Below the pieces are notes generated by a model that saw only the letters and a program-made list of their open reading frames with translations, ran no database searches and was not told the origin of the DNA. The position numbers and the translations under genes were made by a program. Shown here piece after piece: positions 1 to 8,378 of a DNA stretch of 64,000 nt (positions are counted from its first letter, which is position 1; every line of letters begins with the position of its first letter). The stretch is from DATCLS01 sp035296625 (GTDB taxonomy: Bacteria; Actinomycetota; Acidimicrobiia; Acidimicrobiales; VFJN01): assembly GCA_035296625.1 (NCBI GenBank), contig DATHAO010000013.1:1-64000 (forward strand), read 5' to 3'.

Positions 1-1368
1 CCCCGTGGGCTCCGGCTCCGACCAGGCGATGTCGGCCTGGCTCCAGCACAGCCACGGCTTGTCGGGTGGTGCCACGGTCGTGAACTCGCCTCCTTCCACC
101 CTCACCAGGGCGGTGCACTCGCGGCCGGTGTCCACGCTGCGAGTCTCCTGCGTGTACGGGGTGTGGGCCTGGGTCCAGTCCACCGGCTCGACGAGCCCGC
201 CGGCGTCGAAGGCCGTCATGGCGTTGGCGGCGGCCGTGACCTTGTCGCGGTCGAAGTCGGGCCCGGCGGCCAGCAGGCCCTCGTAGGCGAGCGTGGCGTT
301 GATCCAGCCGACCATGGCCAGCTCGGACGGCTCGTCGCCCTGCTCGTCCATCCAGTGAAGGAAGTCGCCCAGCGCCGTGCCCTCGGAATCGGCCTCGAAG
401 GGAAGGAACTGCACCGCGACGACGTCGCCGTCGAACAGGTCTCCGGCGTCCGCCACGAACTGCTGGTTGTAGGTGTTCGGATGGTAGAGGACGACATCGC
501 CCATCCCCTGGCGCTGCATCTCCTGGGCCAGCGTCTTCATGCCGTTCAGATCGATGCAGGTGGACACGAAGTCGACTCCTGCCTCCTTCATCGCGGTCAC
601 CTCGGGACCGATGCCGTTGGGCAGCCCGAAGGCGAGGTCGTCGTTCGTGTATGCCAGGTCGGCGCCGGTGTCGTCCTGGTAGAGCTCGATCGACTCGGCG
701 GTCGTCTGCGTGCACACCTTCGAGTTCTCGCTTTCGCCGTAGCCGATGGCGGCCGCGTGGCGGGCGCCCGAGAGCTTGGCGGCGTACGGGACGGCGCGGC
801 CGGTGCAGCGGTCGCAGCGAAGCACGGCGCTCGGGAAGATGTGCGAGCGGTTGGCCGCCTCGGTGGCGTTGATGCCCCAGGCGTAGGTGGGCACGCCCGC
901 GTCGTCGAGGGCACCCCACCCCGTGGCGAGCAGGGTGGCTTGGAAGACGCCGAAGGAGGTGTTGCCGGAGACCACGTCGAGCGAGCGGACCTGGTTCTGG
1001 GACAGCTCGTCGTCGAGGGTCTCGCCCACCACGAGGTCCCGGCCGTAGATGCCACCCTCGGAGTTGCGGTAGGCGAAGTACGCCTCGATGCCCTGGAGAT
1101 AGCAGTCGAGGATGCAGGTGCCGAGGGGATTGCCGGTCTTCGTGCCGATGACCGCGAACGAGATCTCCTCGTCGGAGACGCCGGGTACCCCGCTGATCGC
1201 GACGAACTCGTCTCGGTGGCTCTCACCGCCGTCGCCGGAGGCCGAGGAGCCGCCGGCGCCCGTCGCGGTCGTGGTCGGCGCGGCCTCGTCGTCGCCCGAG
1301 TTGCCGCAGGCTGCGAGCCCGAGGACGAGGACCAGCACGGCAGCGATGACCCGCCTGGAACGTGACAC
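1..1368 (-). CDS. ABC transporter substrate-binding lipoprotein (branched-chain amino acid type), 3' end outside window
   Basis: This is an extracytoplasmic solute-binding protein of the Peripla_BP_6/LivK type, expected to capture a small solute for an ABC importer. It starts at GTG 1368 and stays open to base 1, giving 456 codons without a stop, so the C-terminus lies outside the window. The N-terminus is a lipoprotein signal peptide with arginines, a Leu/Val-rich core and lipobox LAAC about 20 residues in, followed by a Gly/Ser/Thr-rich linker. Further on, stretches such as FAVIGTKTG, NSEGGIYGRDL and GVDFVSTCIDLNG fit the two-lobe fold of this family. The permease and ATPase genes would lie left of the window. 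The ligand cannot be read from sequence. Confidence 0.85.
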   Translation of the reverse strand, partial: MSRSRRVIAAVLVLVLGLAACGNSGDDEAAPTTTATGAGGSSASGDGGESHRDEFVAISGVPGVSDEEISFAVIGTKTGNPLGTCILDCYLQGIEAYFAYRNSEGGIYGRDLVVGETLDDELSQNQVRSLDVVSGNTSFGVFQATLLATGWGALDDAGVPTYAWGINATEAANRSHIFPSAVLRCDRCTGRAVPYAAKLSGARHAAAIGYGESENSKVCTQTTAESIELYQDDTGADLAYTNDDLAFGLPNGIGPEVTAMKEAGVDFVSTCIDLNGMKTLAQEMQRQGMGDVVLYHPNTYNQQFVADAGDLFDGDVVAVQFLPFEADSEGTALGDFLHWMDEQGDEPSELAMVGWINATLAYEGLLAAGPDFDRDKVTAAANAMTAFDAGGLVEPVDWTQAHTPYTQETRSVDTGRECTALVRVEGGEFTTVAPPDKPWLCWSQADIAWSEPEPTG

Positions 1369-1560
1369 GGTCCCCCCGGTGGTCGTGACGTCGGTGTCGC
1401 TCGCGGAAAGTGACACGAGTGTTCGATGACGTTCCGACAGTACCGCGGCGCCGACGACCGTGCAGCGCGCTCGTCGTCGCGCTGGCCGCAACCCTTGCCC
1501 TTCGCTGCCGACCGCTCCGGCCGACCCCTCCGGGCGGGCTAGGTCATGAGATCGCTGCCC

Positions 1561-2430
1561 TCAGCCGTCGGTAGGCGCCGAGACGAACGACGCGATGAGG
1601 GACGCCACCTTCACCGGCTGATCCTCTGTCACGAACGGACCGCTGTCCTCGATGAGCTCGACCCGGGCGTTCGGCAGGCGGGCGGCGAGCCGATGGGCAT
1701 GCTCGACGGGGAAGAACCGTCGCCGTTCCAGTGCCCAGATGATGAGGGCAGGCTTGGTGAAGCCGGCGAGGTCGCGGGCAGCCTCCTCGGTGAAGCGGCG
1801 GCTGATCGCCCGAACGAGGGTGGCGAAGTCTCGGCGGGTCGTCGCGTACCGTCGGAGCGGCGCGGTGTAGCTCTCCATGATGTCGGCGGGGATCGGACGC
1901 TCGGTCAACCGGCCGAAGGCGATCGGCAGGCGCTGGACCGGGCGGAAGCGCAGCGCCTGCCCGAGCAGCCAGACGCCGGCCCGGTTACGCGCCGTCAGCT
2001 GCAGGTGACGGACCGGTGGGGGCAGGAAGTTGTCGAAGGCGTCGCACGGCGTGAGCACGAGGGCTTCGAGGCGGTCGGGGTGGTAGGCGGCGACGCACTG
2101 GGCGATGGCACCGCCGGTGTCGTTGGCCACCAGCGTCACCCCGGTGAGGTCGAGGGCTTCGAGGAACCGGTCCACGAGTCGGGCGAGCCCGAACAGGCTG
2201 AAGTCCGTATCCGGACGCATCGCCAACCGGTGACCTCCCAGCGGCCAGTCGGGTGTGATGCAACGGAACCGGTCGCCGAGGTGGCCGACGACGTTGCGCC
2301 AAAGGTCGCCGTTGGCGACGATCCCGTGCAGGAACACGACCGGAGCACCGGCACCCCGCTCGCGGTACTCGATCGGTCCTTCGGGCAGGTCGATGCGCTG
2401 CAGCTGGCCGAGTTGCGATGAGACGGACAC
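1561..2430 (-). CDS. alpha/beta-hydrolase fold protein, Asp-nucleophile type, canonical His absent
   Basis: A 289-aa single-domain alpha/beta hydrolase. The oxyanion segment is VVFLHGIVANGDLW (about residues 31-44). The nucleophile elbow reads VANDTGGAIAQ, which places Asp where serine hydrolases have Ser, as in haloalkane dehalogenases and epoxide hydrolases. The C-terminal segment where the catalytic His is expected reads EDSGPFVTEDQP, with Pro where GHF is usual. Start GTG 2430 has a strong Shine-Dalgarno (AAGGAGG). It is divergent from the CFA synthase gene. The enzyme may be inactive or use another general base; the substrate is unknown. Confidence 0.82.
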   Translation of the reverse strand: MSVSSQLGQLQRIDLPEGPIEYRERGAGAPVVFLHGIVANGDLWRNVVGHLGDRFRCITPDWPLGGHRLAMRPDTDFSLFGLARLVDRFLEALDLTGVTLVANDTGGAIAQCVAAYHPDRLEALVLTPCDAFDNFLPPPVRHLQLTARNRAGVWLLGQALRFRPVQRLPIAFGRLTERPIPADIMESYTAPLRRYATTRRDFATLVRAISRRFTEEAARDLAGFTKPALIIWALERRRFFPVEHAHRLAARLPNARVELIEDSGPFVTEDQPVKVASLIASFVSAPTDG

Positions 2431-2753
2431 CGAGCTCCCTCCTTTCTGTCATTGGGCCGCGGCCGGCTTCAGCGTGGCATGACGCACCAGCAATGCCATC
2501 GCGTTGCATGGCGCAGGGGCCACGGCAACGTACCGGCTTGGCCGCGGGGCGCCGCAGCGTCGCCGCCATGGCCGGCTTGAGCGGCGCCGAAAGGTGATCG
2601 CGGCGGCGAGCGGGGCGGTCCGGCGCTCGCGGTGCCCGGGTGCTTGACGGCGAGAGCACCGTGGCCGGGAACACCGCGCCGCGGCTCCGAGACGCCGGAC
2701 ACGGCAGATCAGGGGTCGCCACTGGCCACGCACCGACGACGGAGGTAGCGACC
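2431..2753. other. divergent intergenic region, hydrolase / CFA synthase
   Basis: A 323-bp gap between two divergent genes. The only clear elements are the two ribosome binding sites: CCTCC at the left edge for the minus-strand gene and GGAGG at 2741-2745 for the plus-strand gene. Promoters for both genes must lie here, but I see no convincing -35/-10 pair and no RNA or conserved ORF. Confidence 0.5.
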
Positions 2754-4124
2754 ATGACACAGGTCAGCGACCATGAGCGGTCGGCCGGTCCGACCGGCCG
2801 GATCGCGCCGGACGACCGTCCTCGACCCGATCCCGCATCGCGCGGAGCCGACGCCGGCGCAGCGGGGCTGGCGCGGGTCGTCGAGACCGTGCTGGGAGGC
2901 GACATACCGATCGCGGTCGTCTGCTATGACGGCAGCCGCGCCGGGCCTGCGGATGCGCCGGCCACGCTGACGGTGCGCTCGGCGGACGCGCTGCGCCGCG
3001 TGCTGACCGCGCCAGGTGAGCTGGGCTTCGGGCGCGCCTATGTTGCAGGCGATCTGGACGTCGAGGGAGACATCTATGCCGCCCTAGGACTGCGCGAGCG
3101 GTTCGGATCCATACGGCTCTCGGCGAGCCAGTGGTTGTCGCTGCTGCGCTTGGCCGGTGCCTCCGGCCTCCGGCCGCTGCCTGCCCCGCCCGAGGAGGCC
3201 CGGCTACGGGGCCGGCGGCACTCGCCCGCACGGGACGCGGCGGCGATCGCTCACCACTACAACGTGTCCAACGCCTTCTACCGGCTCGTGCTCGGACCGT
3301 CGATGACGTACTCGTGCGCGGTGTGGCCGACCGCGGCGGCGACCCTCGAGGACGCCCAGGCCGCCAAGTACGAGCTGGTGTGCCGCAAGCTCGGCCTCGG
3401 CCCGGGGATGCGCCTGCTGGATGTGGGCTGCGGCTGGGGCGGCATGGTCCTCCACGCCGCCCGCCATCACGGCGTCCACGCCGTCGGCGTCACCCTGTCA
3501 GCGCAGCAGGCCGAGTGGGCGGTTCGCGCGGTGTCCGACGCCGGTCTCGGCGATCAGATCGAGATCCGGCTGCAGGACTACCGGGACGTGGCGGACGGCC
3601 CCTATGACGCCATCAGCTCGATCGGCATGTTCGAGCACGTTGGCCTGGCCCGCCTAGGCGAGTACTTCGCGCGCCTCAACCAGCTCCTTCGCCCCGGCGG
3701 GCGCCTCCTCAACCACGGCATCAGCCGCCCACCCGGCGGCCGTCCCCGCTTCTCGCGGCGCGGCTTCATCGACCGTTACGTCTTCCCCGACGGGGAGGTC
3801 CACGAGATCGGCGCCGTCGTGTCGCGACTGCAGGCGGAGGGCTTCGAAGTCCGCCATGTCGAGAGCCTGAGGGAGCACTACGCCCTCACTCTCCGGGCGT
3901 GGGTGGCGAACCTGGAGCAGGGGTGGAACGACGCGGTCGCGGACGTCGGCGCCGCCCGTGCCCGGATCTGGCGGTTGTACATGGCCGGCTGCGCCCTGAA
4001 CTTCGAGGCCGGCAGCGCCCAGGTCCACCAGGTCCTCGCTGCACCCGCGACCGTTGGGCGCAGCGAACCCCTCCGGCCCGACTGGGAGGCCACCCCACTG
4101 ACCGTGCCCGCATCACCGACTTGA
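2754..4124 (+). CDS. cfa: cyclopropane-fatty-acyl-phospholipid synthase (SAM-dependent)
   Basis: A 456-aa class I SAM methyltransferase of the CFA synthase/mycolic acid cyclopropane synthase family, which adds a methylene from SAM across cis double bonds of phospholipid acyl chains at the inner membrane face. An N-terminal region (about 30-150) resembles the SCP2-like lipid-binding part of CFA synthases. It is followed by HHYNVSNAFYRLVLGPSMTY, the SAM motif LLDVGCGWGGM (about 220), SIGMFEHVG and, near the C-terminus, YMAGCALNFEAGSAQVHQV, which carries the conserved Cys. I chose ATG 2754 because GGAGG lies 8 nt upstream; a longer in-frame extension back to 2640 lacks such support. It appears monocistronic. 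Confidence 0.9.
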   Translation: MTQVSDHERSAGPTGRIAPDDRPRPDPASRGADAGAAGLARVVETVLGGDIPIAVVCYDGSRAGPADAPATLTVRSADALRRVLTAPGELGFGRAYVAGDLDVEGDIYAALGLRERFGSIRLSASQWLSLLRLAGASGLRPLPAPPEEARLRGRRHSPARDAAAIAHHYNVSNAFYRLVLGPSMTYSCAVWPTAAATLEDAQAAKYELVCRKLGLGPGMRLLDVGCGWGGMVLHAARHHGVHAVGVTLSAQQAEWAVRAVSDAGLGDQIEIRLQDYRDVADGPYDAISSIGMFEHVGLARLGEYFARLNQLLRPGGRLLNHGISRPPGGRPRFSRRGFIDRYVFPDGEVHEIGAVVSRLQAEGFEVRHVESLREHYALTLRAWVANLEQGWNDAVADVGAARARIWRLYMAGCALNFEAGSAQVHQVLAAPATVGRSEPLRPDWEATPLTVPASPT

Positions 4125-4249
4125 CGCCCCCGGCCTCAGGTCGGTGGCCGCATCCGGTGCACGCTGCCGCCGGTCGATGACCCGCACCACGGCGGCCGAG
4201 AGCGGGCCGCGTACGATCGCGACAGCGGTTGCGGATCCGGGAGGTGGCC

Positions 4250-4819
4250 ATGCCGAACTACAGCACGAGGCCACTGGACGCCGGGACCTGGCCGGATTTC
4301 GCCCGGCTGGTCGAGGCCCACAACGGCGTGTGGGGCGGCTGCTGGTGCATGGCCTTCCACCCTGAAGGGATAGGGCGGGGCAAGAGCCCGGCTCAGAACC
4401 GTGCGGAGAAGGAGGTGCGGGTCCGGGACGGTCGGGCGCACGCCGCGCTCGTCTATGACGGCGCGAGCTGCGTCGGCTGGTGCCAGTTCGGCCCGCCCGA
4501 CGAGCTGCCGCGAATCAAGAACCGGCGGGTCTATCTCGACGCTCTCGAGGATCTGCCGGACTGGCGGATCACGTGCTTCTTCGCCGACCGAGGCCGTCGC
4601 GGCCGGGGCGTCGCCTCCGCAGCGCTCGCCGGGGCCCTCGAGGAGATCGCCCGGCTCGGCGGCGGGACGGTCGAGAGCTATCCCGACGAGGCCGAGGGCC
4701 GGTCGGTCTCGGCGTCCTTCCTCCACAACGGCACGGTCGCCATGTTCGAGCGTCAGGGGTTCGAACGGACCCGCCGCATCGGCAAGTCCCGCTGGGTGGT
4801 CCGCACGGTCGTCGGGTGA
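4250..4819 (+). CDS. GNAT-family N-acetyltransferase
   Basis: A 189-aa acyltransferase of the GNAT fold. The acetyl-CoA pyrophosphate-binding motif A is visible as FFADRGRRGRGVASAAL (about 116-132), with the R-x-x-G-x-G/A pattern, followed by a C-terminal FLHNGTVAMFERQGFER segment typical of motif B. The N-terminal part has several tryptophans and cysteines (GVWGGCWCMAFHPEG), a pattern I associate with a GNAT subgroup often annotated only as acetyltransferase. ATG 4250 is preceded by GGGAGG at the right distance. A TACGAT hexamer at 4212-4217 is a possible -10 with a short leader. Substrate unknown. Confidence 0.85.
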   Translation: MPNYSTRPLDAGTWPDFARLVEAHNGVWGGCWCMAFHPEGIGRGKSPAQNRAEKEVRVRDGRAHAALVYDGASCVGWCQFGPPDELPRIKNRRVYLDALEDLPDWRITCFFADRGRRGRGVASAALAGALEEIARLGGGTVESYPDEAEGRSVSASFLHNGTVAMFERQGFERTRRIGKSRWVVRTVVG

Positions 4820-4851
4820 CCTGGAGTGCAAGGGGCCATGTGTCCGCCGCG

Positions 4852-5007
4852 CTAGTCGGGCGAGCACTCGGGGTCGTTGCCGTCGATGAAGCCGTCGCCG
4901 TCGTCGTCGACCCCGTTGGCGCAGTCCTCCGGCGGCGGCCCGGACGACACCGTGACCGCGACCGCTCCGGCGGTGCCCTTGTCAACGCTGCGTGCCGGCG
5001 CCGCCAC
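4852..5007 (-). pseudogene. short ORF or 3' remnant of a secreted calcium-loop protein
   Basis: On the minus strand this reads about 51 residues ending in ANGVDDDGDGFIDGNDPEC and a few more residues before TAG. The DxDxDG-type acidic loop with flanking Cys is typical of C-terminal tails of secreted actinobacterial and myxobacterial proteins (thrombospondin type 3 or dockerin-like calcium loops). There is no signal peptide, no Shine-Dalgarno at GTG 5007, and the upstream sequence runs straight into the tRNA-Arg gene only 26 bp away. I read it as the surviving 3' end of a larger gene truncated at the tRNA, though a tiny real gene cannot be excluded. Confidence 0.4.
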
Positions 5008-5033
5008 GTCACGTTTCTGCTGTTCAGCGATCG

Positions 5034-5107
5034 CGCCCTCGACAGGAATCGAACCTGTGGCCTACCGCTTAGGAGGCGGTCGCTCTATCCGACTGAGCTA
5101 CGAGGGC
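5034..5107 (-). tRNA. tRNA-Arg (anticodon CCU)
   Basis: The minus strand folds as a full cloverleaf: acceptor GCCCTCG pairs with CGAGGGC, the D arm reads TAGCTCAGTCGGATAGAGC, the anticodon stem ACCGC/GCGGT encloses loop CTCCTAA giving anticodon CCU (codon AGG), and the T arm reads ACAGGTTCGATTCCTGT. The discriminator base is G. CCA is not encoded. AGG is a rare codon at this GC content, so a single dedicated tRNA is expected. Confidence 0.95.
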
Positions 5108-5254
5108 AGGCGCCGGACGGCCGTGTCGGTGGACCGGCGCCGGCACGTCGGCCCCGCGATCGTAGAGGCTCCGGAGCGGCGGGGGTCGCCAAGGGGTCGG
5201 CGTCCGGTCCGGGCCTCGCTACGTTCCTGGGCAACCCCGACCCGGAGACGAGCC

Positions 5255-5695
5255 ATGACGAGCGCCGACACACCCGACGGCCCCGGCCCCAAAGCGGCCC
5301 TGCCCGACCTCGTCCGCGCCGGCGCGTTCGTGGCCGCCGCCGGCTTCGAGCCGACCGAGGCCACCGGCACCCGCGTCGCCGGCCACGTCGACGTCGGCCC
5401 CGACCACCACACGCCGTGGGGCGTCGTGCACGGCGGGCTGTACACGCTCGTCGTCGAGTCGGCCGCCAGCATCGGCGCCTCGGCCGCGGTGCTCGACCGT
5501 GGCCAGTTCGCGGTCGGGCTCAACAACTCGACCGACTTCCTGCGCTCGACGACCGACGGCCGCCTCGACGTCGTGGCCGAGCCGGTGATCCAGGGCCGCA
5601 CCCAGCAGCTGTGGCGCGTCACGCTCACCCGCGAGGACGGCAAGGCGGCCGCCCAGGGGACGGTCCGCCTGCAGAACGTCGACCTCCCCGGCTGA
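5255..5695 (+). CDS. PaaI-type hotdog-fold thioesterase
   Basis: A 146-aa hotdog-fold protein. The motif TPWGVVHGGLYTLVVESAAS (about 50-69) is the helix-strand signature of PaaI/4HBT-like thioesterases (HGG followed by an acidic catalytic residue), which hydrolyse acyl-CoA thioesters in the cytoplasm. NNSTDFLRST further on fits the second conserved strand. ATG 5255 is supported by GGAG about 8 nt upstream; the frame remains open further back through the tRNA region, which is not coding. It converges on the AMP nucleosidase gene. The natural acyl-CoA is unknown. Confidence 0.85.
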   Translation: MTSADTPDGPGPKAALPDLVRAGAFVAAAGFEPTEATGTRVAGHVDVGPDHHTPWGVVHGGLYTLVVESAASIGASAAVLDRGQFAVGLNNSTDFLRSTTDGRLDVVAEPVIQGRTQQLWRVTLTREDGKAAAQGTVRLQNVDLPG

Positions 5696-5723
5696 GGCCG
5701 TCCCTCGCGGGCACGGCAAAGGA

Positions 5724-5745
5724 CCGGCCGCACGGCGGCGGCCGG
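5724..5745. terminator. GC hairpin between convergent genes
   Basis: A perfect 8-bp inverted repeat (CCGGCCGC / GCGGCCGG) with a 6-nt loop lies in the 148-bp space between the convergent thioesterase and AMP nucleosidase genes. There is no T-tract, as is common for actinobacterial terminators. Confidence 0.45.
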
Positions 5746-5843
5746 CTCGTCCCGGCACGCGACCCGGCCAGCACAGCGGGCGACCCGACAGCAGGCGACC
5801 CGGCCGGAACGGGGGACGGCCGGCACGCCGGCGACGCACCGGG

Positions 5844-7055
5844 CTACGACGGTTTGGCCACCGTGCCCAGGAGGGGCTCGTCGGCGCTGCGCACGTCGGT
5901 GTTTGGTATGCCCTCCGGGAACGTCGCGCGCACCCGGTCGATCGCCCCCAGCGCCACGTCGAGGTGCAGCCGCCGGCTCGTCTCGTAGAACCGCGCCGCC
6001 TCGCCCGCCAGCTTGGGTCGCCCGTGCAGCGGCTTGTCGGACACGGCGAGCAGCGTGGCGTGCGGGATGCGGTACCGGAACCCGTTGGCCGCCACGGTCG
6101 CGGACTCCATGTCGACGGCGAGGCTGCGCGACAGGCGGATGGCCTCGAGCGCCCGCTGCCGCTGAAACTCCCAGTTGCGGTTGTCCGTCGTGAAGACCGT
6201 GCCGACCCGGAACGCCACGCTGCGCTGCTCGAGGGCGGCGAGCAGGAAGCGGTTGAGGTGGTGGTTCGGGGCCACCGGCACGTCCGTGGGCAGCACCTCG
6301 TCGAGCACGTGGTCGCGCCGCAGGTACGCATTGGCCAGCACGAAGTCGCCCAGGTCCTGGTGGTTCCGCAGTCCGCCGCAGTGGCCGATCATCACCATGG
6401 CGTCCGGACGCAGCACGCCGAGGTGGTCGGTGATCGTCTTGGCGTTCGACGGGCCGACGCCGATGTTGACGATGCTCACCCCGTCGCGCCGGTCGGTCCG
6501 CTCGTGCCATGCCTCCATCTGCACGCCGTCTCGCCGCGGCCCGAGCGCCTCCGGGAACCGCTCGCGGAACACCTGCACGTGCAGGTCGTAGTTCGTGAAC
6601 AGCACGTAGCGCTGGAACGCCTCGGGGTCGGTGCCGGTGTAGTGCGACAGCCGGTCGAGGCTCAGCGCCACCCGCTCGGGACGGAACAGGAACAGCTTCT
6701 TGGCCCGGAGGTCCCACGTGGCGTCGTCGACCGCCTCGTAGAGCCGGGGATCGGCGAGCGGCACGGCCCGGCGTCCCCGCTCGACGCGCACGTGGGCGCC
6801 GAGGGCCAGCAGCGCCTGGACCTCCCGCTCGAGGTACCAGCGGATCGCGCGCACGCCGGCCACCTCGCCGTTCAGCTGCGGGTTGTGCACCGACCAGGGC
6901 CGCACGACGACGAGGCACGGGTACCAGCCCTCCGCCTCGATCGCCTCGAGCACGTCGCAGAGTTGCGCCGCCACCGTCGGGCGGGCGGCCGGCTCGAGGC
7001 TGGCGCCGTCGGCCTCGGCCAGCGCGACGCGGTCCCCGGCGAGATCGTGTTCCAT
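5844..7055 (-). CDS. amn: AMP nucleosidase
   Basis: A 403-aa protein of the Amn family, hydrolysing AMP to adenine and ribose 5-phosphate. The N-terminal Amn-specific domain covers about residues 25-170 (VHNPQLNGEVAGVRAIRWYL, then VFRERFPEALGPR). The C-terminal half is a nucleoside-phosphorylase-like domain with VSIVNIGVGPSNAKTITDHL, MVMIGHCGGLRNHQDLGDFV, ANAYLRRDHVLDEVLP and AVDMESATVAANGFRYR, the last containing the ribose-binding Met-Glu pair. Length is somewhat shorter than E. coli Amn (484 aa). ATG 7055 is preferred to a longer frame that would run into the divergent P450. The two genes share a 54-bp divergent promoter region. Confidence 0.92.
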   Translation of the reverse strand: MEHDLAGDRVALAEADGASLEPAARPTVAAQLCDVLEAIEAEGWYPCLVVVRPWSVHNPQLNGEVAGVRAIRWYLEREVQALLALGAHVRVERGRRAVPLADPRLYEAVDDATWDLRAKKLFLFRPERVALSLDRLSHYTGTDPEAFQRYVLFTNYDLHVQVFRERFPEALGPRRDGVQMEAWHERTDRRDGVSIVNIGVGPSNAKTITDHLGVLRPDAMVMIGHCGGLRNHQDLGDFVLANAYLRRDHVLDEVLPTDVPVAPNHHLNRFLLAALEQRSVAFRVGTVFTTDNRNWEFQRQRALEAIRLSRSLAVDMESATVAANGFRYRIPHATLLAVSDKPLHGRPKLAGEAARFYETSRRLHLDVALGAIDRVRATFPEGIPNTDVRSADEPLLGTVAKPS

Positions 7056-7109
7056 GCGTGAGTATGGCCCCGCCTGCACTGGCGCCGAGCCCGGGCACAC
7101 GATCTGACG

Positions 7110-8360
7110 GTGTGTCAGGCTGCGGTGGTGGCACGCGCCGCCGACCACCCGATCCACCCCGACGTCGACCTCGTGAGCGGCGGGTTCTGGGGTCGCGACC
7201 CCCACGACACGTTCGACTGGATGAGGGCCCACGCCCCCGTCTACTTCGACGACGCCAACGGCGTGTGGGGCATCACCCGCTACCACGACGTCAAGCACGT
7301 GTCCCGCACGCCCCAGGCGTTCTCGAGCGCCGGCGGCATCCGCCCCGACTCACCGGCCCTGCCGATGATGATCGACATGGACGACCCGGCCCACACGATG
7401 CGCCGCAAGCTCGTGAACCGGGGCTTCACGCCCCGCAGGGTGCGCGACGAGGAGGACCGCGTCCGCCGGGTCTGCGACGACATCATCGACCGGGTGTGCG
7501 AGCGGGGCACCTGCGACTTCGTGTGGGACATCGCCGCCCCGCTGCCCCTCATCATGATCGGCGACGCCCTCGGCGTGGCGCCCGAGGATCGCGACCGGCT
7601 CATGCGCTGGTCCGACGACCTGCTGCGGGGCCTCGTCGGCATCTCCGAAGAGAATCCAGCCACCCTGAGGGCCGCCGAGGCGTTCCTCGAGTACACCGAG
7701 TACGCCCACGGCGTCGTCGCCGACCGCCGGGCCTGTCCCCGCGACGACCTCATGAGCGTCCTCGTGCACGCCGAGGTCGACGGTGACCGGCTCGGCCCCG
7801 ACGACCTGGTCCACGAGTCGCTGCTCATCCTCATCGGCGGTGACGAGACCACCCGCCACGTGATCTCGGGCGGCATGGCCCAGCTGGCGCTGCACCCGGA
7901 GCAGTGGGCGACCGTCGTCGCGGACCGGTCCACCCTGCCCGGCGCCGTCGAGGAGATGCTGCGCTGGGTGTCGCCGATCAAGAACATGGCCCGCACGGTG
8001 GTCGACGACGTCGAGCTCGCCGGCCAGCGCCTGGCTGCGGGCGACAAGGTCCTGCTGCTCTACCCGTCGGCCAACCGCGACGGCGACGTGTTCCCCGACC
8101 CCCACACGTTCGACATCGCCCGCAGCCCGAACGAGCACCTCGCGTTCGGCTTCGGGCCCCACTTCTGCCTCGGAAACAGCCTCGCCCGGCTCGAGGCCCG
8201 GGTGATGTTCGACCGGCTAGCCGACCGCCTGCCCGACCTGCGACTGGCCGACGGGATCACCGAGTCGCAGCTCGAGCGGCGTCCCGCCAACTTCGTGTCG
8301 GGCTACGAGAGCATGCCGGTGGCGTTCACCCCCACGGCCCCGGTGGGTGACGGCGGCTGA
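7110..8360 (+). CDS. cytochrome P450
   Basis: A 416-aa soluble bacterial P450 monooxygenase. All hallmarks are visible: I-helix oxygen-activation motif GGDETTRHVISGG (about 245-257), K-helix ExxR as EEMLRWVSP, and the heme-thiolate loop FGFGPHFCLGNSLARLE near residue 355. The N-terminus lacks a membrane anchor. GTG 7110 is preceded at 6 nt by CACGAT, a -10-like hexamer that suggests a leaderless transcript. No ferredoxin or ferredoxin reductase gene is adjacent, so redox partners must be encoded elsewhere. Substrate unknown; the sequence is closest in style to actinobacterial steroid, terpene or lipid P450s. Confidence 0.95.
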   Translation: MCQAAVVARAADHPIHPDVDLVSGGFWGRDPHDTFDWMRAHAPVYFDDANGVWGITRYHDVKHVSRTPQAFSSAGGIRPDSPALPMMIDMDDPAHTMRRKLVNRGFTPRRVRDEEDRVRRVCDDIIDRVCERGTCDFVWDIAAPLPLIMIGDALGVAPEDRDRLMRWSDDLLRGLVGISEENPATLRAAEAFLEYTEYAHGVVADRRACPRDDLMSVLVHAEVDGDRLGPDDLVHESLLILIGGDETTRHVISGGMAQLALHPEQWATVVADRSTLPGAVEEMLRWVSPIKNMARTVVDDVELAGQRLAAGDKVLLLYPSANRDGDVFPDPHTFDIARSPNEHLAFGFGPHFCLGNSLARLEARVMFDRLADRLPDLRLADGITESQLERRPANFVSGYESMPVAFTPTAPVGDGG

Positions 8361-8378
8361 AACCGGCACACTGCCGCC

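Noticed and set aside
5034..5107. tRNA gene as the attachment site of an integrated island
   Set aside because: No integrase, excisionase or repeated tRNA 3' end was found on either side; only the small calcium-loop remnant hints at past rearrangement.
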